Shown here piece by piece: positions 10,947-22,844 of a DNA stretch of 64,000 nt (position 1 is its first letter; each line of letters opens with the position of its first letter). Position numbers and translations under genes: made by a program. Where the stretch lies: assembly GCA_033977485.1 (NCBI GenBank), contig CM066993.1, positions 26,402,001 through 26,466,000 on the forward strand, read 5' to 3'. This stretch comes from Hydrangea macrophylla. Its lineage: Eukaryota > Streptophyta > Magnoliopsida > Cornales > Hydrangeaceae. Under the pieces are notes generated by a model that was not told the origin of the DNA, did not search any database, and was given only the letters and a program-made list of their open reading frames with translations.

Positions 10947-13900
10947 GGTGTATTGAATGTGAAGTAAATAGGAGTAATGTAGTAAAAGCAAGGTTTAGAA
11001 CTCACTTTCTTATTGAAAATCAAAGAAGGAATCTTCTTTTCTCTCTATTCTAACTTTATCTCTACAACTTTCTCTCTAAAACTTTTTCTAAACTTGCATT
11101 TGACACCCCCAAAATGAGAAGTCAAGGGGGTTTATATAGGCCAATTTGGAGGGAGTTTATGATTTAAAAAGTGCTCCCATTGGTCACAAACATCGGTGAA
11201 CATAAAACTATGTCGTTTTGGTTTTCAATTATTTAATTTGGACCCTAAAAAATAATTTTAAAACATGGGACGATCTGGGGGAAAGTACCACAGTAGCACT
11301 GGGCTTATGCCGCGGCAGCAGTGGGCTAGTTCCATGCAGCACTGCTCCTCAAATGCCCAGATTATTTTGTTTAGGCCCCCAGAAGTTCTGATATTCGCGA
11401 AAAGGCCCTATTTCGTCCGAAATTCACAGAAAATGCATACAAACTCCAAACTGAGTTTGTGATATACCATTGGAACGGTAATGGAGTCTACTTTCCATAA
11501 ATAATAGTTTGGATATTGTGGATACCGGAAATCCGCCACTTCTTGTTTTGTTTTTGAAACTTGTTTGACTTTTGAATCAAAGAAAGAGAAAAGGTCTGTT
11601 GAAAACAGATACAGAGTCGCCACATGGTCTTTAAGGAACCAAGAAACCTAATTTTGACTCACCCAAGCGGATAAGGGCACCGGCCCTTCATAACCAAAGA
11701 ACTTGGTTCGGGGTTTTGGTACGAGAGAGGAAGGAGCCTTTGTCGCGACTAAAACACCCTCAACTCGCCCCGTCTTTCGACGGGCCTCAATTAGCATCCA
11801 AATAATCATCTTATACTATGTATGGTTCGACAAATAATACTACGATAGTATATTACATCACATAAGAAACTTGAAATGAAAGATCTAAAGATAAGATATC
11901 ATTCATAAGATCTAAGCCAAATATCACACAATGCGAAGTGAAAGATCACACAAATAAACCTAGGAAAAATCGTCTAATCATATATCAATTAATCAAGTTA
12001 TCCTAATCTAAAGGGGACATGAATTGTTCTTGAAACAAATAATCAAAGAAATCAAAATATGCTTAGCAAGGCTAGAATGATGCATGTTAATCTTTGAGAA
12101 AAAGAAGATCTCTCAATCCCCGGGGCGGATGAGAAAGGATGATTAGATCAAGGGGAAGCATGAACGGGTGATCGAGTTCATTCCTTATATTCTCCTTAGA
12201 TTAAGAGTTACAAAAACCCCAAATCTTGCATGAATGCGATGTATGTATCTAAAATGTGCAAAGGTTGTAGTGTGTTTTTGTGTACATGGATTTCTAGAAT
12301 GACTTAGAAGTCTAAAATGTGTATGAATGAATGAATGAAATTAACATGGGATGTGTACAAATGTAGTATGGACTACTTCCTAAGATATGAACTAATTTGG
12401 AATGCATATGAGCATCAAATCAAAGAATGAAAGTTGAAATGTACTTGCTGTGAATAGTGGACAGAACAGTAGCATGATCTTTTGGAATTTGAAAAGAGGG
12501 GTTAGGAATGTTTTCAATGCATGATGTTTTATGGAGATGTTCCTTATTGTGTCTAGAACACAACCCAAAAGGCCAATCTTGAATAGCTATCACAGATTGA
12601 TAGAAATTATATAAACAATAGAGGTCACTCAGAAACAGAATTCGTACTGTCGACTGAAATGTTAGAAAATCTTAGAAAATGAAAAAGAATGATCTAGAGG
12701 CCCATTTTATACAGAAAGTTTCCTAAGACATTGAATGTTAAGGAAAAAATATGTTAGGACCACCCTTTTTGGAAAAGTTTTCTGGAAAAGAGGTCGTAAG
12801 TTGACCTAGCTGCTGTGACAGCAAAAACAGAATGTTTGGAAGGAATGTTGGGACCCCAAATGGACCGTTTCCAAGTACTTCCAAGTCAAACCAAAAATCA
12901 TGGGTGTTCTCCAATGAGTTAGGAAGACTTTCCAAGTGGCCTTGTATCCATATGTTGAGTATTGTGTTCTAGAAAAATCTTTGAACTCAACTCACTCACT
13001 GTTTTGACTCATTGTTTTGAAGATTTTGGAGAAAACAAAGTTTTGTTTCTTGGAACCAAATGAGAGGGATTGAGAGGGGTTTTGAAATAGATGTTTTGAA
13101 AACATGTTTTCAACACTCAATAAGGATCATAGCCACTTAGAATACCTACATCAAACTCATCATTTAAGAACCTCCAAGATTGTTGGAGAGATTTATTTTG
13201 TTTTTAGACATAACTTCAATACATTCCAAGAGTACCTTGGAAGTATTGAGGTTATGATCATCATCTATCAAACATGTTTTTGAGGTCAAGAGCTACTATC
13301 CATGAGGATTCACTCACCCCAAACTTCATGTCATCACTTAGATGATGATGAACTAGTAAGTAAATAAAGAAAATAAAAAGAAATGGGATGAGAAGAGATG
13401 AACAATAAATAAACAAGCAAGTAGATGATAATCAATAGATGATATTCATGAAGCATGAGACTTGTAGATTGGTGTATCACTCATATGTAATGACACTAGA
13501 CATGGAAGAAGCTTCCACACTCTTGAATGCTCACTAAAATGGTGGTTGGGAGTATTGAATGTTGAGGTAAATGGAAGTAATGAAGTAAAAACAAAGTTAG
13601 AACTCACTTTTGTTTTTGAAAATCAAAGAAGAAAGCTTCTTTTCTCTCTACTCTAGCCTTATCTCTACAACTTTCTCTCCCAAACTTTTCCAAAACTCAC
13701 ATTTGACTCCCCTAAAATGAGGAGTAATGGGGTGTTTATATAGGCCAACTTGGGGTGTTTTTGGGATTTAGAAAGTACTCCCATTGGCTCCAAACATCTG
13801 AAATCATAAAACTACGTCGTTTTGGCTTTTAATTAATCAAAATGGGACCACAAAACATATTACAAAAATACACTGCTCTGGGGGGGAGTGCCGCGGCGGC

Positions 13901-15479
13901 ACTGGGCCAGTGCCGCGGCGGCAGTGCTCCTCCCTTCGTCTGGATAATGCTGTTTAGGCCCCTCGAAGTTCCGGTATTCGCGAAAAGGCCCTATGTTGTC
14001 CGAAATTCACAGAAAATGCATATGAACTCGAAATCGAGGTTGTGATATACCGTTGGAAAGGTAATGGAGTCTACTTTACATAAAAATAGTTCGGGGATAG
14101 GTCACTTTGAAAAGTTTTGCGGTATTCGCGATAAAAGCCGATTTGATCGCCTTTTTCGCCTTTGGAAATTCGTAATAAATTCGTTTTAGATCCAGAAATT
14201 ATGTGCGATATACCGTTGGAAAGCTATTGACCTCTAGTATCCATAAAAAATATTTGAAAATTGTTTCGGTGCCCCGATTCCAAAGTCAAATCTTGGTCAA
14301 ACTGGTCAAACTTGGGATTCCCGGGAAGTTCTGGGAACCTCCGGGAGCTCCCAGGAGCTGACGTTTTCGCTCGATTCTCTTTTAAAACTTATTTTAATAC
14401 TTTTCTAATGATTCCGGTGAATTCGGACAATTTCGGTCAAACTTGGTCAAACTCCGGTCAAACTTGGTCAAACCTTGGTCAAACCGGTCAACGGAGACTT
14501 TCGGGGAACTTCCGGGACTTCCGGGGGTCTCTGGGAGCTGACGAGTTCATCCGATTTTTCTTAAAAACTCATTTTATCACTTTTCTTACGACGTAGCATG
14601 TTTTCAGAACTTTGGGACCAAATCTGGGAGTTTTCGGGCTTTCAGGGGCATTTTGGTCATTCTGAGCATTCTGAGAGATAGAGCTGACTTCCGAGAGTCC
14701 TTTTGAGTCTTTTACGATCATTGCGAACCACCAAGCTATGGGTCTCCTAAATCTGATAGCCGACAAAATGGGGTGTCTACAGATATAGGTCACTTTAAAA
14801 AGTTTTGCAATATTCGTGATAAAAGCCTATTTGATTGTCTTTTTCACCTTTGGAAAATTATAATAAATCCGTTTTAAATCAAGAAATTATATGCGATATA
14901 CCATTGGAAAGATATTACCCTCTAGTATCTATGAAAAATGTTTTAAAAATGATGTGGTGCTTCAATTTCAAAGTCAACTCTTAGGTTAAATTGGTCAAAC
15001 TTGGGATCTTCAGAAAGTTCTGGAAACCGTTGGGAGCTCACAAGAGCCGACTTTTTTGTTCGATGTTTTTAAACTCGTTTTTGTACTTTTCACATAATCT
15101 AGGATGATCTCGAAACTATTGGGCAAGCTTGAATGATTTTGGTCAAACCCTGGTCAAACCTGGGTCAAACCGGTCAACGGGGACTTTTCGGGAACTTCTG
15201 GGACTTCAGGGGATCCCTGGGAGTTGACGATTATATCTGTTTTTGCTTTAAAACCTATTTTTCTTACTTTTCCAATAACATAGCATGCTTCTAGAATTTT
15301 TGGTCCAAATCTGGGAGTGTTTAGGCTTTCAGGGGCATTTTGGTCATTTATACCATTTTTGGAGTCTTTTTTTAGATAGAGCTAACTTCCAAGAGTCCTT
15401 TTTGAGTTTTATTTATCATTGTGAACCACCAAGCTATGGGTCTCCTAAATCTGATAGCCGACAAAATGGGGTGTCTACA
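10947..15479 (-). repeat. Element E 3' LTR (partial), interrupted by a solo LTR
   Basis: Minus-strand E-family LTR in two pieces, 10947-11516 and 14782-15479, split by the solo LTR at 11517-14781. Its right end reads GTGTCTACA at 15479 (TGTAGACAC on the minus strand). TATA (tttatata on plus) lies at 11131-11138 and the GC box near 11290-11340. The rest of the LTR lies left of LTR P and outside the window. Confidence 0.83.
11517..14781 (-). repeat. Solo LTR of the E family
   Basis: A 3265-base LTR with no internal region, TGTGGATACC...GTGTCTACA on plus, flanked by the 5-bp duplication GATAT (11512-11516 and 14782-14786). It carries the TATA box at 13735-13744, the perfect GC palindrome at 13887-13903 and W-box arrays at about 14280-14500. 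Most likely the product of LTR-LTR recombination. Confidence 0.93.
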
Positions 15480-15493
15480 GTTTGTCCCTCTTT
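15480..15493 (-). other. Polypurine tract of element E
   Basis: gtttgtccctcttt on plus, i.e. AAAGAGGGACAAAC on minus, directly abutting the 3' LTR. Matches the PPTs of C (52248-52261) and D (39372-39385) except for one base. Confidence 0.8.
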
Positions 15494-17686
15494 GGCATGA
15501 ACTTGCAAGGCAACGCATATCACAAGCGAGTGCCAAAGCTTTGAAGAGACAGGTCTTTTTGGAGGCTATAGATTTAGGATAAAAGTGATGCAAAAGATGC
15601 GGTGATAGAAAGCATGAATGCTGAGGTTGGTGCTGGTCGTGCACTGCGTGAGCTGGCTGCGTATCCTCAGGGGAATCAGACCAGGATGTCGTTCGGGGCA
15701 CAAAGGAGCAAATCTCATATGCACAACAAGACAGGCGGATGATATGCTATGAGGATGATATACAATGCATGGATGTGATATATACTGAGTCCTATCATAG
15801 CTAGTGTTCTGATCCTAGCATGAGCTGTGGGTGTGCGCCACTCTGAGTGGACTTATGTTGTGCTAATGCTCATTTGACTATAATGCAACAGTTGATCCTG
15901 ATAAAGGTAGGCCTTAGGGCAAACTTCTCGAACTTCAGGAAGTGTGTTTTGCAAGCAAAATGAATCAGATGCAGGGTCCTCGAGGATGACAACTAAAGAT
16001 AACCGACAGGTGCGGGGGCTCATGACAATTTTGGAGGAACTCATGATAATTGATAAGTGAGGAGTGTCACGATGATCGATGGCTGAGGATGCTCATGATA
16101 AGCAAGGAATCCCACAATAACTGGTAAGTGAGGAAGCTCATGATAACCAACGGACACGGAGCCTTCGATTGTGAATAGACAATGCTTGCCCTGAGAGTCA
16201 GGATCTCTTGATTATTGGCGGTGTTTTAGGACGACTAAACCGAAAAGTAGGTTCTGATTGTCATTGTCTTTTGCTGTGGATAATGGGGGATTCTTCAAGA
16301 ATCTGTCTTAATCTCGGGCCGAGAACCAGGATCCATCTTTCAATCTCTCATAGTTGATCCAATTTTGCAATGCTCAATCCAAAAGAGCCGGTTAAGGTCT
16401 TCGGGAGCTGATTCTTTTCTAAACTCTTTGAGAATCTCTCTTTCAATTCTTGACCTAGAACCAGGATTTTATTTCTGAATCTCGTGGTTGATGAAATCTT
16501 CTGACCGAGAACCAGGATCCATCTCTGAATCTCTCATGGTTGATCCAATTTTGCAATACTCAATCCAAAAGAGCCGGTTAAGGTCTTTGGGAGCTGATTC
16601 TTTTTTGGACTCTCTAAGAATCTCTCTTTCAATTCTTGACCTAGAACCAGGATTTCATTTTTGAATCTCGCGGTTGATCAAATCTTCTGACCAAGAACCA
16701 GGATCTATCTCTAAATCTCTCGCGATTGATCAAATATTCTGACCAAGAACCAGGATCCATCCCTAAATCTCTCACAGTTGATCAAATTCTGCTACCCCAG
16801 AACTAGGACCCATCTCTGAATCTCTCACGTTGATCAAATTTTGTAATGCTCAATCCAAAAGAGTCGGTTAAGGTCTTCGGGAGCAGATTCTTTTTCTGCA
16901 CTCTCTAAGAATCTCTCTTTCAATTCTTAACCTATAACTAGGATTTCATTTCTGAATCTCACAGCTGATCAAATCTTCTAGCCGTGAACCAGGATCCATC
17001 TCTGAATCTCTCCTGGTTGGTCAAATTTTGCAATGCCCAATCCAAAAGAGCCGATTAGGTCCTTCGGGAGTTATTCTTTCTGTATTTGTCTGCTGGGGAT
17101 GGTTTTGAAATTTTTGAGGATCTCTCTCGACTGTTTTCTCCAATGCTTGACCATGAACCAAGATTCTATCTCTGGATCTCTCAAGGTTGATCAAATCTTC
17201 CGATGGTCTTTCCGAAAAGTCTGTTTGGGCCTCTGAGAGTTGATTTCTTTCTATATTTTCCTACTGGGGATGGTTTGATAGACTTTCTGATTGCTAGGGG
17301 TAAAACCTTGTCAATCTTGATTGAAATGGGCCACTAGGGCTAATCGGGACCTGAAATGGGCCAAAATGGGCTAAAATAGAGCGAAGCGGGGCTCGCGGCT
17401 TGTAGTGCCGTGGTAGCACTGGGCCATTTCTGTGGTGGCAGTTGGCCAGTGCCACGGTGGCACTGGGTGGCTGGACTCCATTATTGTATTTCTTAGGCTT
17501 TTGAGCATTTTGAGCTCATTCTTACCCATTTTGGGGTGTTTTTGGAGTTAAAACTTGCCAAAAATCAATTTGTTCACACCCGAGTGAGTAATCTTTTCCC
17601 ACGATTGGAATTTTGATTGGTGTTTTATTTTTCTCCAATTTTCAAGAAGAAGGTTTGGTCCTAACTTCTTTTTTCTTTGTAGATCC
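15494..17686 (-). repeat. Element E 3' untranslated region with complex tandem repeats
   Basis: No coding. About 16205-17290 is a two-level array: a short unit built on 'gaaccaggatccatctctga' plus 'ggttgatcaaat', and a longer unit that also holds 'caatccaaaagagccggtta'. Long-unit starts are visible near 16375, 16558, 16850 and 17035. Hypervariable tandem repeats between coding region and 3' LTR are characteristic of Tat-lineage elements. Bases 17404-17464 hold two degenerate copies of the LTR GC palindrome, just upstream of the antisense gene. Confidence 0.8.
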
Positions 17687-18402
17687 ATGGCTTCAAGCTC
17701 GAGGAGACTCTCTAAGAAGGCCAAGGAACGGATGAAGGTCGAGAGCCAACCCCCAGAGTTGATTTTACAAAACCACCAAAGTCATCTTTCTGCCGCAGTT
17801 CTAACGAGTCAGGTATGTGATACTTTCGGTAGCTCAGGACTATTTTTGTGCATTGTGTCCGTTTTGTGAACTGTAGTGTACACCTAGAGATCGCTTGAAG
17901 TACGTTTTGTGCTCAAATTGTTGATTTTGCGAAGTTGGACTTCGGGTTGTGAATACTGATTTTGTGCTTATTTTTGCTATTTTTGACATGTACAGATGCC
18001 AGATGTGGTCTTGAAGGGCCACGGTAGTCTCGCTCGCGCTTTCTTATGGTACACCCAGCTATTGCCCATTGTTCGGCAAATGGTGGATGAGGCGGGGTTC
18101 GGCGGCTTTGTCCGCTTATTTTCTTATGGTATACCAATGACCTGGCTGAGAGATGGTGGGATACTACCAATACTTTCTATCTTCCGTTCGGCAAAATGAC
18201 GATGACGCTATTCAACTTTTTGATGATTACCGGCTTAAGAATTGGTGGGAAGCGCCTGATCTTGGATAACTTCTACGAGATTGATCCTAAGGCCGTCGAG
18301 ACACTGATCGGAGTCGTTCCTTCAAATCTGGAAGGACATTGGTTCACTTGCGGCTGGCTTTATCAGACTTTTGGACAAGGGAGGCACAATCTCAATGATA
18401 GG
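17687..18402 (+). pseudogene. Antisense plant-mobile-domain gene, 5' exons
   Basis: Plus-strand gene opposite to element E. The start ATG at 17687 (MASSSRRLSKKAKER, basic N terminus) is preceded by a tttgtag acceptor-like site. A probable intron runs from GTATGT at 17812 to TACAG at 17997. Exon 2 carries GFGGFVRLF, then after a one-base frameshift near 18127 ERWWDTTNTFYLPFGKMT and a GLRIGGKRL-like stretch, the core pattern of the plant mobile domain (MAIN/PP7L-like family). Cut at 18402 by element F; continues at 26849. The family is often captured by transposons. The role in the element is unknown. Confidence 0.75.
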
Positions 18403-19768
18403 TGATCGGGAGAGAACTAATCCTAATTATACGCCTTAACGAACATTTGTTAGTACCTTTTTATCCTGTTTTTGTATATTTTTACTCCGTTTTCTAGTTT
18501 CTGACAGGTTTTGGAAGAAATCACCTAAACCAGGCTAAACAGGGTGAAAAAGCAGAGTTAAAGAAGCTGAAAAAGATAAGTCGCGAGCGCGACCCGCGCC
18601 CGCGAAGAACCAGAAATCGCTCGCGCGAGATCCCCAGAATCGCTCGCGCGATCCACGCGCGCGAAGGCCAAAATGTCGCGCTCGCGCGATATGTGGAAAA
18701 ATCAAAGTTGCGTATTTCAGTGTACTGAAGACTCCTGTGCAAACGAAACTGCTGGACGACGTCTAGACTGTAAATTACATCAGTTTCAGTCCGTTTCGGG
18801 TTGGGAAGCCTTCCAAAACTTGTGTTAAACTCTATATATACTTAGTTTTTATAATTTTTAGAGGTTAGACATTGTGAGACATTGTTAGACATTGTTACAC
18901 ACCCATACATACACATTCTACAACCATACTTCTAGCCATTGAAGGGAGGGAAGCAAGGAGAAGAAGAAGAAGACCAAGGGTTTCCATGGCCTCCTCCATC
19001 AACTACTTGCCATGTATCACTTCCATGGACAGCTAGATCATAGATCTAGGGTTTCAATGAAGCCCTAGACGAGTAATAGGGTTTTATTTATGTTTTTATT
19101 TTAGTTTTATTATGTATGGATGACAGTCACATGTTTAGAGGATTTTTATAAATAAATCGTACTTCTATTGATTAAATCATTACTTTCAGAATTTATTCTT
19201 GTCTTAGATCTATTTTGACTGTGATGTGCTCAACGATCTATTCTTGCTGTGCTTGTTTAGATTATTTACATGTGATGGTGCTTTATTGATTCGTGCTATC
19301 AAGTATCCGAATAGTCCATGCCTAGGTTAGACGGATTAGATCACAACCCTAGTTTAGTGTAGGATAATCCGTGCTAACCGAAGATGGATTATGTTGGTGC
19401 TTGAACCATGAATATCTTCTTGTCGGAGGAATTGGGCTTGTAGCTACAATTCCCCATTATCATCCAACTTAGTAAGCTAAAGTAATTCATAAATATTCTT
19501 ATTATGAAGCTAGTGGTGGATTTGTAATCCTAGGTTCCCTTAAACATTCATTAAAAACACTTTTAATTGCTTTCATAGTTTAGATTTACTTTTATTGTTA
19601 TTAGTTTAATTCAAACCAAATCAAAAGCCGTTTTTCTTAATTAATTAGACTTAGGTTTTAAAATTAAGAGCTGTAGTAATCAATCTCTGTGGGTTCGACC
19701 TTTACTTCCACACTGCAAATCTTTTGAAAAGTAAAGAATACTTTTATATCTTGATATTGACAACATCA
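18403..19768 (+). repeat. Element F 5' LTR
   Basis: TGATCGGG...ACATCA. GC palindromes at about 18580-18690, TATA at 18833-18840, 16-codon ORF at 18986-19036. It differs from A's LTR by an inserted 'gttagacattg' direct repeat cluster near 18865-18900. Confidence 0.93.
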
Positions 19769-19773
19769 ATTTT

Positions 19774-19791
19774 TGGCGCCGTTGTCGGGGA
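19774..19791 (+). other. Primer binding site, tRNA-Asp type (element F)
   Basis: TGGCGCCGTTGTCGGGGA, one mismatch from the 18-base tRNA-Asp complement seen in element A. Confidence 0.88.
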
Positions 19792-20249
19792 TTGTATTAC
19801 TACCTTTAGTTTTAGAATCGTAGTTTAGTTAATTCGTAAATATTAAATTAGTTTTTATTTTTCTTATTTTCTGTTTTTGTTTTTAGTTACTAACTTGTTC
19901 TTTTATTTTGTAGTCAACGTTTCCAAGTGGAGCAGCTAATTACATCAAAGGAGCTTACGCAAAAATAAAATAAATAAAAAATAAGTAAATTGCTTCTTTT
20001 GAAATTCGCTTTAAACCACTGTAAGTCAGGGCGCTGTGACGCACTATTTGCATTAGTTTAGGGTTAATTGCACTGCATTAGCTAGGAAACCCGGGGCGCT
20101 GGGCTTGACGCGGTCATTGCATTACAGGATAATATTCATGCATCATAGTAGTTGAGTGCTTGTTATCTTAGTTGAGTGATTGCTATTTGTTTGTTTTTCT
20201 TTTGTTTAGTCAGTCATTGTTTTTAGTGTCTTTTTCTTTATTTTAGTTT

Positions 20250-22844
20250 ATGTTGGGTACGCGTTCAAGTAAACCTGAATTGCATTCTATCGATCTTGAA
20301 CTTGAACGTACTTTAAGAGTTAGTAAGTCCGCAACCCAAGCTTCTAGAGCTAGGTTGCAATACGACGAGTCGACTCCAAAACCATCGTCGTTGTTTGAGG
20401 CCGAAATTCAGAGTACTCGTGAACGGTTAAGGAAAACTCGAACTTTTCAAATTGAACCGATTAAAATGGCTGACGGTGGAAATAACAATAACAATCAAAA
20501 TGATGGTGCTAATATGAATAATCTTAATATACCGCCACCTCCTCCACTTATAAATTATTTTATTCCTACTACTTACACGCCACAAGCTGGTATCGAATTA
20601 CCGGAGGCGACGGCATCTCACTTTGAGATAAAGTCGTCTACCATCTCGCTACTTCCATCATTCCATGGCCGTCTAAATGAAGACCCTTACCAATACTTAG
20701 GGGATTTTCAGGGTATATGCTCTACTTTGAAAATACAAAACCTAAATAATGATGAATTAAAATTGCGGCTCTTCCCATTCTCCTTAAGAGACAAAGCAAA
20801 CTATTGGCTTCAATCACTTGAGCCAAACACAATAAAAACATGGGAAGCCTTACACACCGCCTTTTTACAAAAGTTTTTCCCTATTATGCGTACAAATAAG
20901 ATAAGAAAAGATATAACTAATTTTGTGATGCAAGATGGGGAGACTCTTTATGACACTTGGGAAAAATTTAAAGAATTGTTACGCTCATGCCCACACCATC
21001 AGGTTCCCAAGTGGCAATTGGTTCAAGTCTTCTACGAGGGGCTTATACCCTCTGTTAGGAATACCGTCGACGCCGTTTGTGCTGGAACTTTCCTACACAA
21101 AAGCGCCGACGAGGCCTGGAAAATTTTCGAAACTTTGAGCGAGAATTCGATGCACCAAGCGGTGTCTGTCCGTTCTGAGGGATACCTTCAACCTAAGCGA
21201 GAGGTGACAGTTGAGTCAAGTCAGTCAATGCAAATACAAGAATTGAATAGAAAACTTGACCAACTTATGAGGATGGGGAATAGGCCAAATCCACCTTCTT
21301 CAGAAGTATGTGCATTATGTTCCGAACCGTCACATAATATCTTTGCATGTCCTTCTGCATCTCAATATCCGGAATTTGTTGAACAACACGTTAATTCTAT
21401 GCAACAATTCCCACAAAATAATTATAATCCTAGGTCGACTATTTTTCCTAATACGTACCGACCCCAATACCAACAAGGTCAATACCAACCACCTCTTCCA
21501 CCTCCACGCAATAATGCATTTGAGGAGAAGGTGCTGGCCTCACTTGAAAATTTTGGGTTGGTAATTCAGTTAGTACGCTCTCACACTCAGTCTATCGCAA
21601 AGCTAGAGTCCCAAATGGGACAAGTAGTTACTACATTAAACCGTTTAACTGAGAGTAAGTCGACGAGTCAACCCACTCAGCAACCTAAGGGGCAATACGC
21701 AGTGGGTAGTACGAGTGAGAGCGTGAACGCTGTTTCGACTAGGACGACTACTCGAGATGAGGAAGTTGTTGTAATTCCGGATGGGGGTGAGAAAAATAAA
21801 AATTTAAATTTGAATAAAGAAAAAGGTGAAGACGTGGATAGAGTTAGGAAAGATAAAGAACCGGTCCCAACGAATTATGTTCCAAAGTTACCTTTTCCAC
21901 CTAATGTTGAGGAACCGTCTAATCTTACAAAGAAAAAATCGAAAACTGAGGATATACTCGAGGTGTTTAAACAAGTAAAAATAAATATTCCATTCCTCGA
22001 TGCTATTAAACAAATTCCCGCTTATGCTAAATGTTTAAAAGACCTTTGTACTCAAAAGCGCAAAATACGCAGTCATACTCCTAAAAAGGTCTTCCTCACA
22101 GAAAAAGTAAGTTCAATTTTCCAACACGCTCCTCTGAAGTATAAGGATCCCGGTACACCTACGATTTCATGTGTCATAGGTGACACTATCATTCATCGGG
22201 CTCTCCTTGACTTAGGTGCTAGTGTTAACCTCTTACCCTATCATGTCTATAAACAACTAGGTCTAGGTGAACTTAAGCCCACGGCCGTTACTATTCAATT
22301 AGCGGATCGTTCTGTCAAAATACCTAGAGGAATCGTCGAAGACGTCCTAGTAAAAGTTGATCAATGTTTCTATCCCGTTGATTTTATGGTCCTTGACACC
22401 GAACCGGTGCTAGATGCTAGAAAATACACTCCTGTTATTCTTGGTCGTCCATTCTTAGCCACGGCCAACGCACGTGTCAATTGTCGAACAGGGGTAATGA
22501 AAGTGTCGTTCGGGAACTTGAAATTAAAATTAAATGTTTTTAATGCTGTTGATCAACCTCCTAAAGATGACGATTACCTATGTGTGGAGGGTAGTGAGGT
22601 TAAACAGAATATTGAGCCTAAGAACGTAATAAATATAAGTGCGGGGAATAATATAGAGGATGATGAGTGGATGAATCCTAATGCTTCGGACCCTAATGTT
22701 GAATCTACTCGAAAGGTAAGAAATCGATTTGAACATACTGATAAACCGTCGATTGAATTAATTCAAAGCGACGTAATTTCTGCTTACCACCGAGCTCTAC
22801 CTGACATTCTTAGGGGTACGAAGTCTGATTTTCAACCTCCGTAA
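20250..22844 (+). CDS. gag-pro: Gag-aspartic protease polyprotein, Athila type (element F)
   Basis: Intact 864-residue ORF, ATG at 20250 (MLGTRSSKPE). Residues 1-72 are a charged N-terminal extension. About 100-300 is the Athila-type Gag/capsid domain (FPFSLRDKA near 175, FPIMRTN near 210, LLRSCPHH near 245). A CX2CX4HX4C zinc knuckle lies at 354-367 (CALCSEPSH). A linker rich in Q, N, P and charged residues follows. About 635-760 is a pepsin-like retroviral protease with catalytic Asp 654 in LLDLGAS and the VILGRPFLATA tract near 730. Autonomous Athila elements continue into reverse transcriptase; here the frame ends after SDFQPP. Gag would build the virus-like particle and the protease would cleave it; RT and integrase must come from elsewhere. 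Confidence 0.92.
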   Translation: MLGTRSSKPELHSIDLELERTLRVSKSATQASRARLQYDESTPKPSSLFEAEIQSTRERLRKTRTFQIEPIKMADGGNNNNNQNDGANMNNLNIPPPPPLINYFIPTTYTPQAGIELPEATASHFEIKSSTISLLPSFHGRLNEDPYQYLGDFQGICSTLKIQNLNNDELKLRLFPFSLRDKANYWLQSLEPNTIKTWEALHTAFLQKFFPIMRTNKIRKDITNFVMQDGETLYDTWEKFKELLRSCPHHQVPKWQLVQVFYEGLIPSVRNTVDAVCAGTFLHKSADEAWKIFETLSENSMHQAVSVRSEGYLQPKREVTVESSQSMQIQELNRKLDQLMRMGNRPNPPSSEVCALCSEPSHNIFACPSASQYPEFVEQHVNSMQQFPQNNYNPRSTIFPNTYRPQYQQGQYQPPLPPPRNNAFEEKVLASLENFGLVIQLVRSHTQSIAKLESQMGQVVTTLNRLTESKSTSQPTQQPKGQYAVGSTSESVNAVSTRTTTRDEEVVVIPDGGEKNKNLNLNKEKGEDVDRVRKDKEPVPTNYVPKLPFPPNVEEPSNLTKKKSKTEDILEVFKQVKINIPFLDAIKQIPAYAKCLKDLCTQKRKIRSHTPKKVFLTEKVSSIFQHAPLKYKDPGTPTISCVIGDTIIHRALLDLGASVNLLPYHVYKQLGLGELKPTAVTIQLADRSVKIPRGIVEDVLVKVDQCFYPVDFMVLDTEPVLDARKYTPVILGRPFLATANARVNCRTGVMKVSFGNLKLKLNVFNAVDQPPKDDDYLCVEGSEVKQNIEPKNVINISAGNNIEDDEWMNPNASDPNVESTRKVRNRFEHTDKPSIELIQSDVISAYHRALPDILRGTKSDFQPP

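Noticed and set aside
16205..17290. CRISPR-like regular repeats
   Set aside because: Units are imperfect, of two nested lengths, without unique spacers, in plant retrotransposon DNA.
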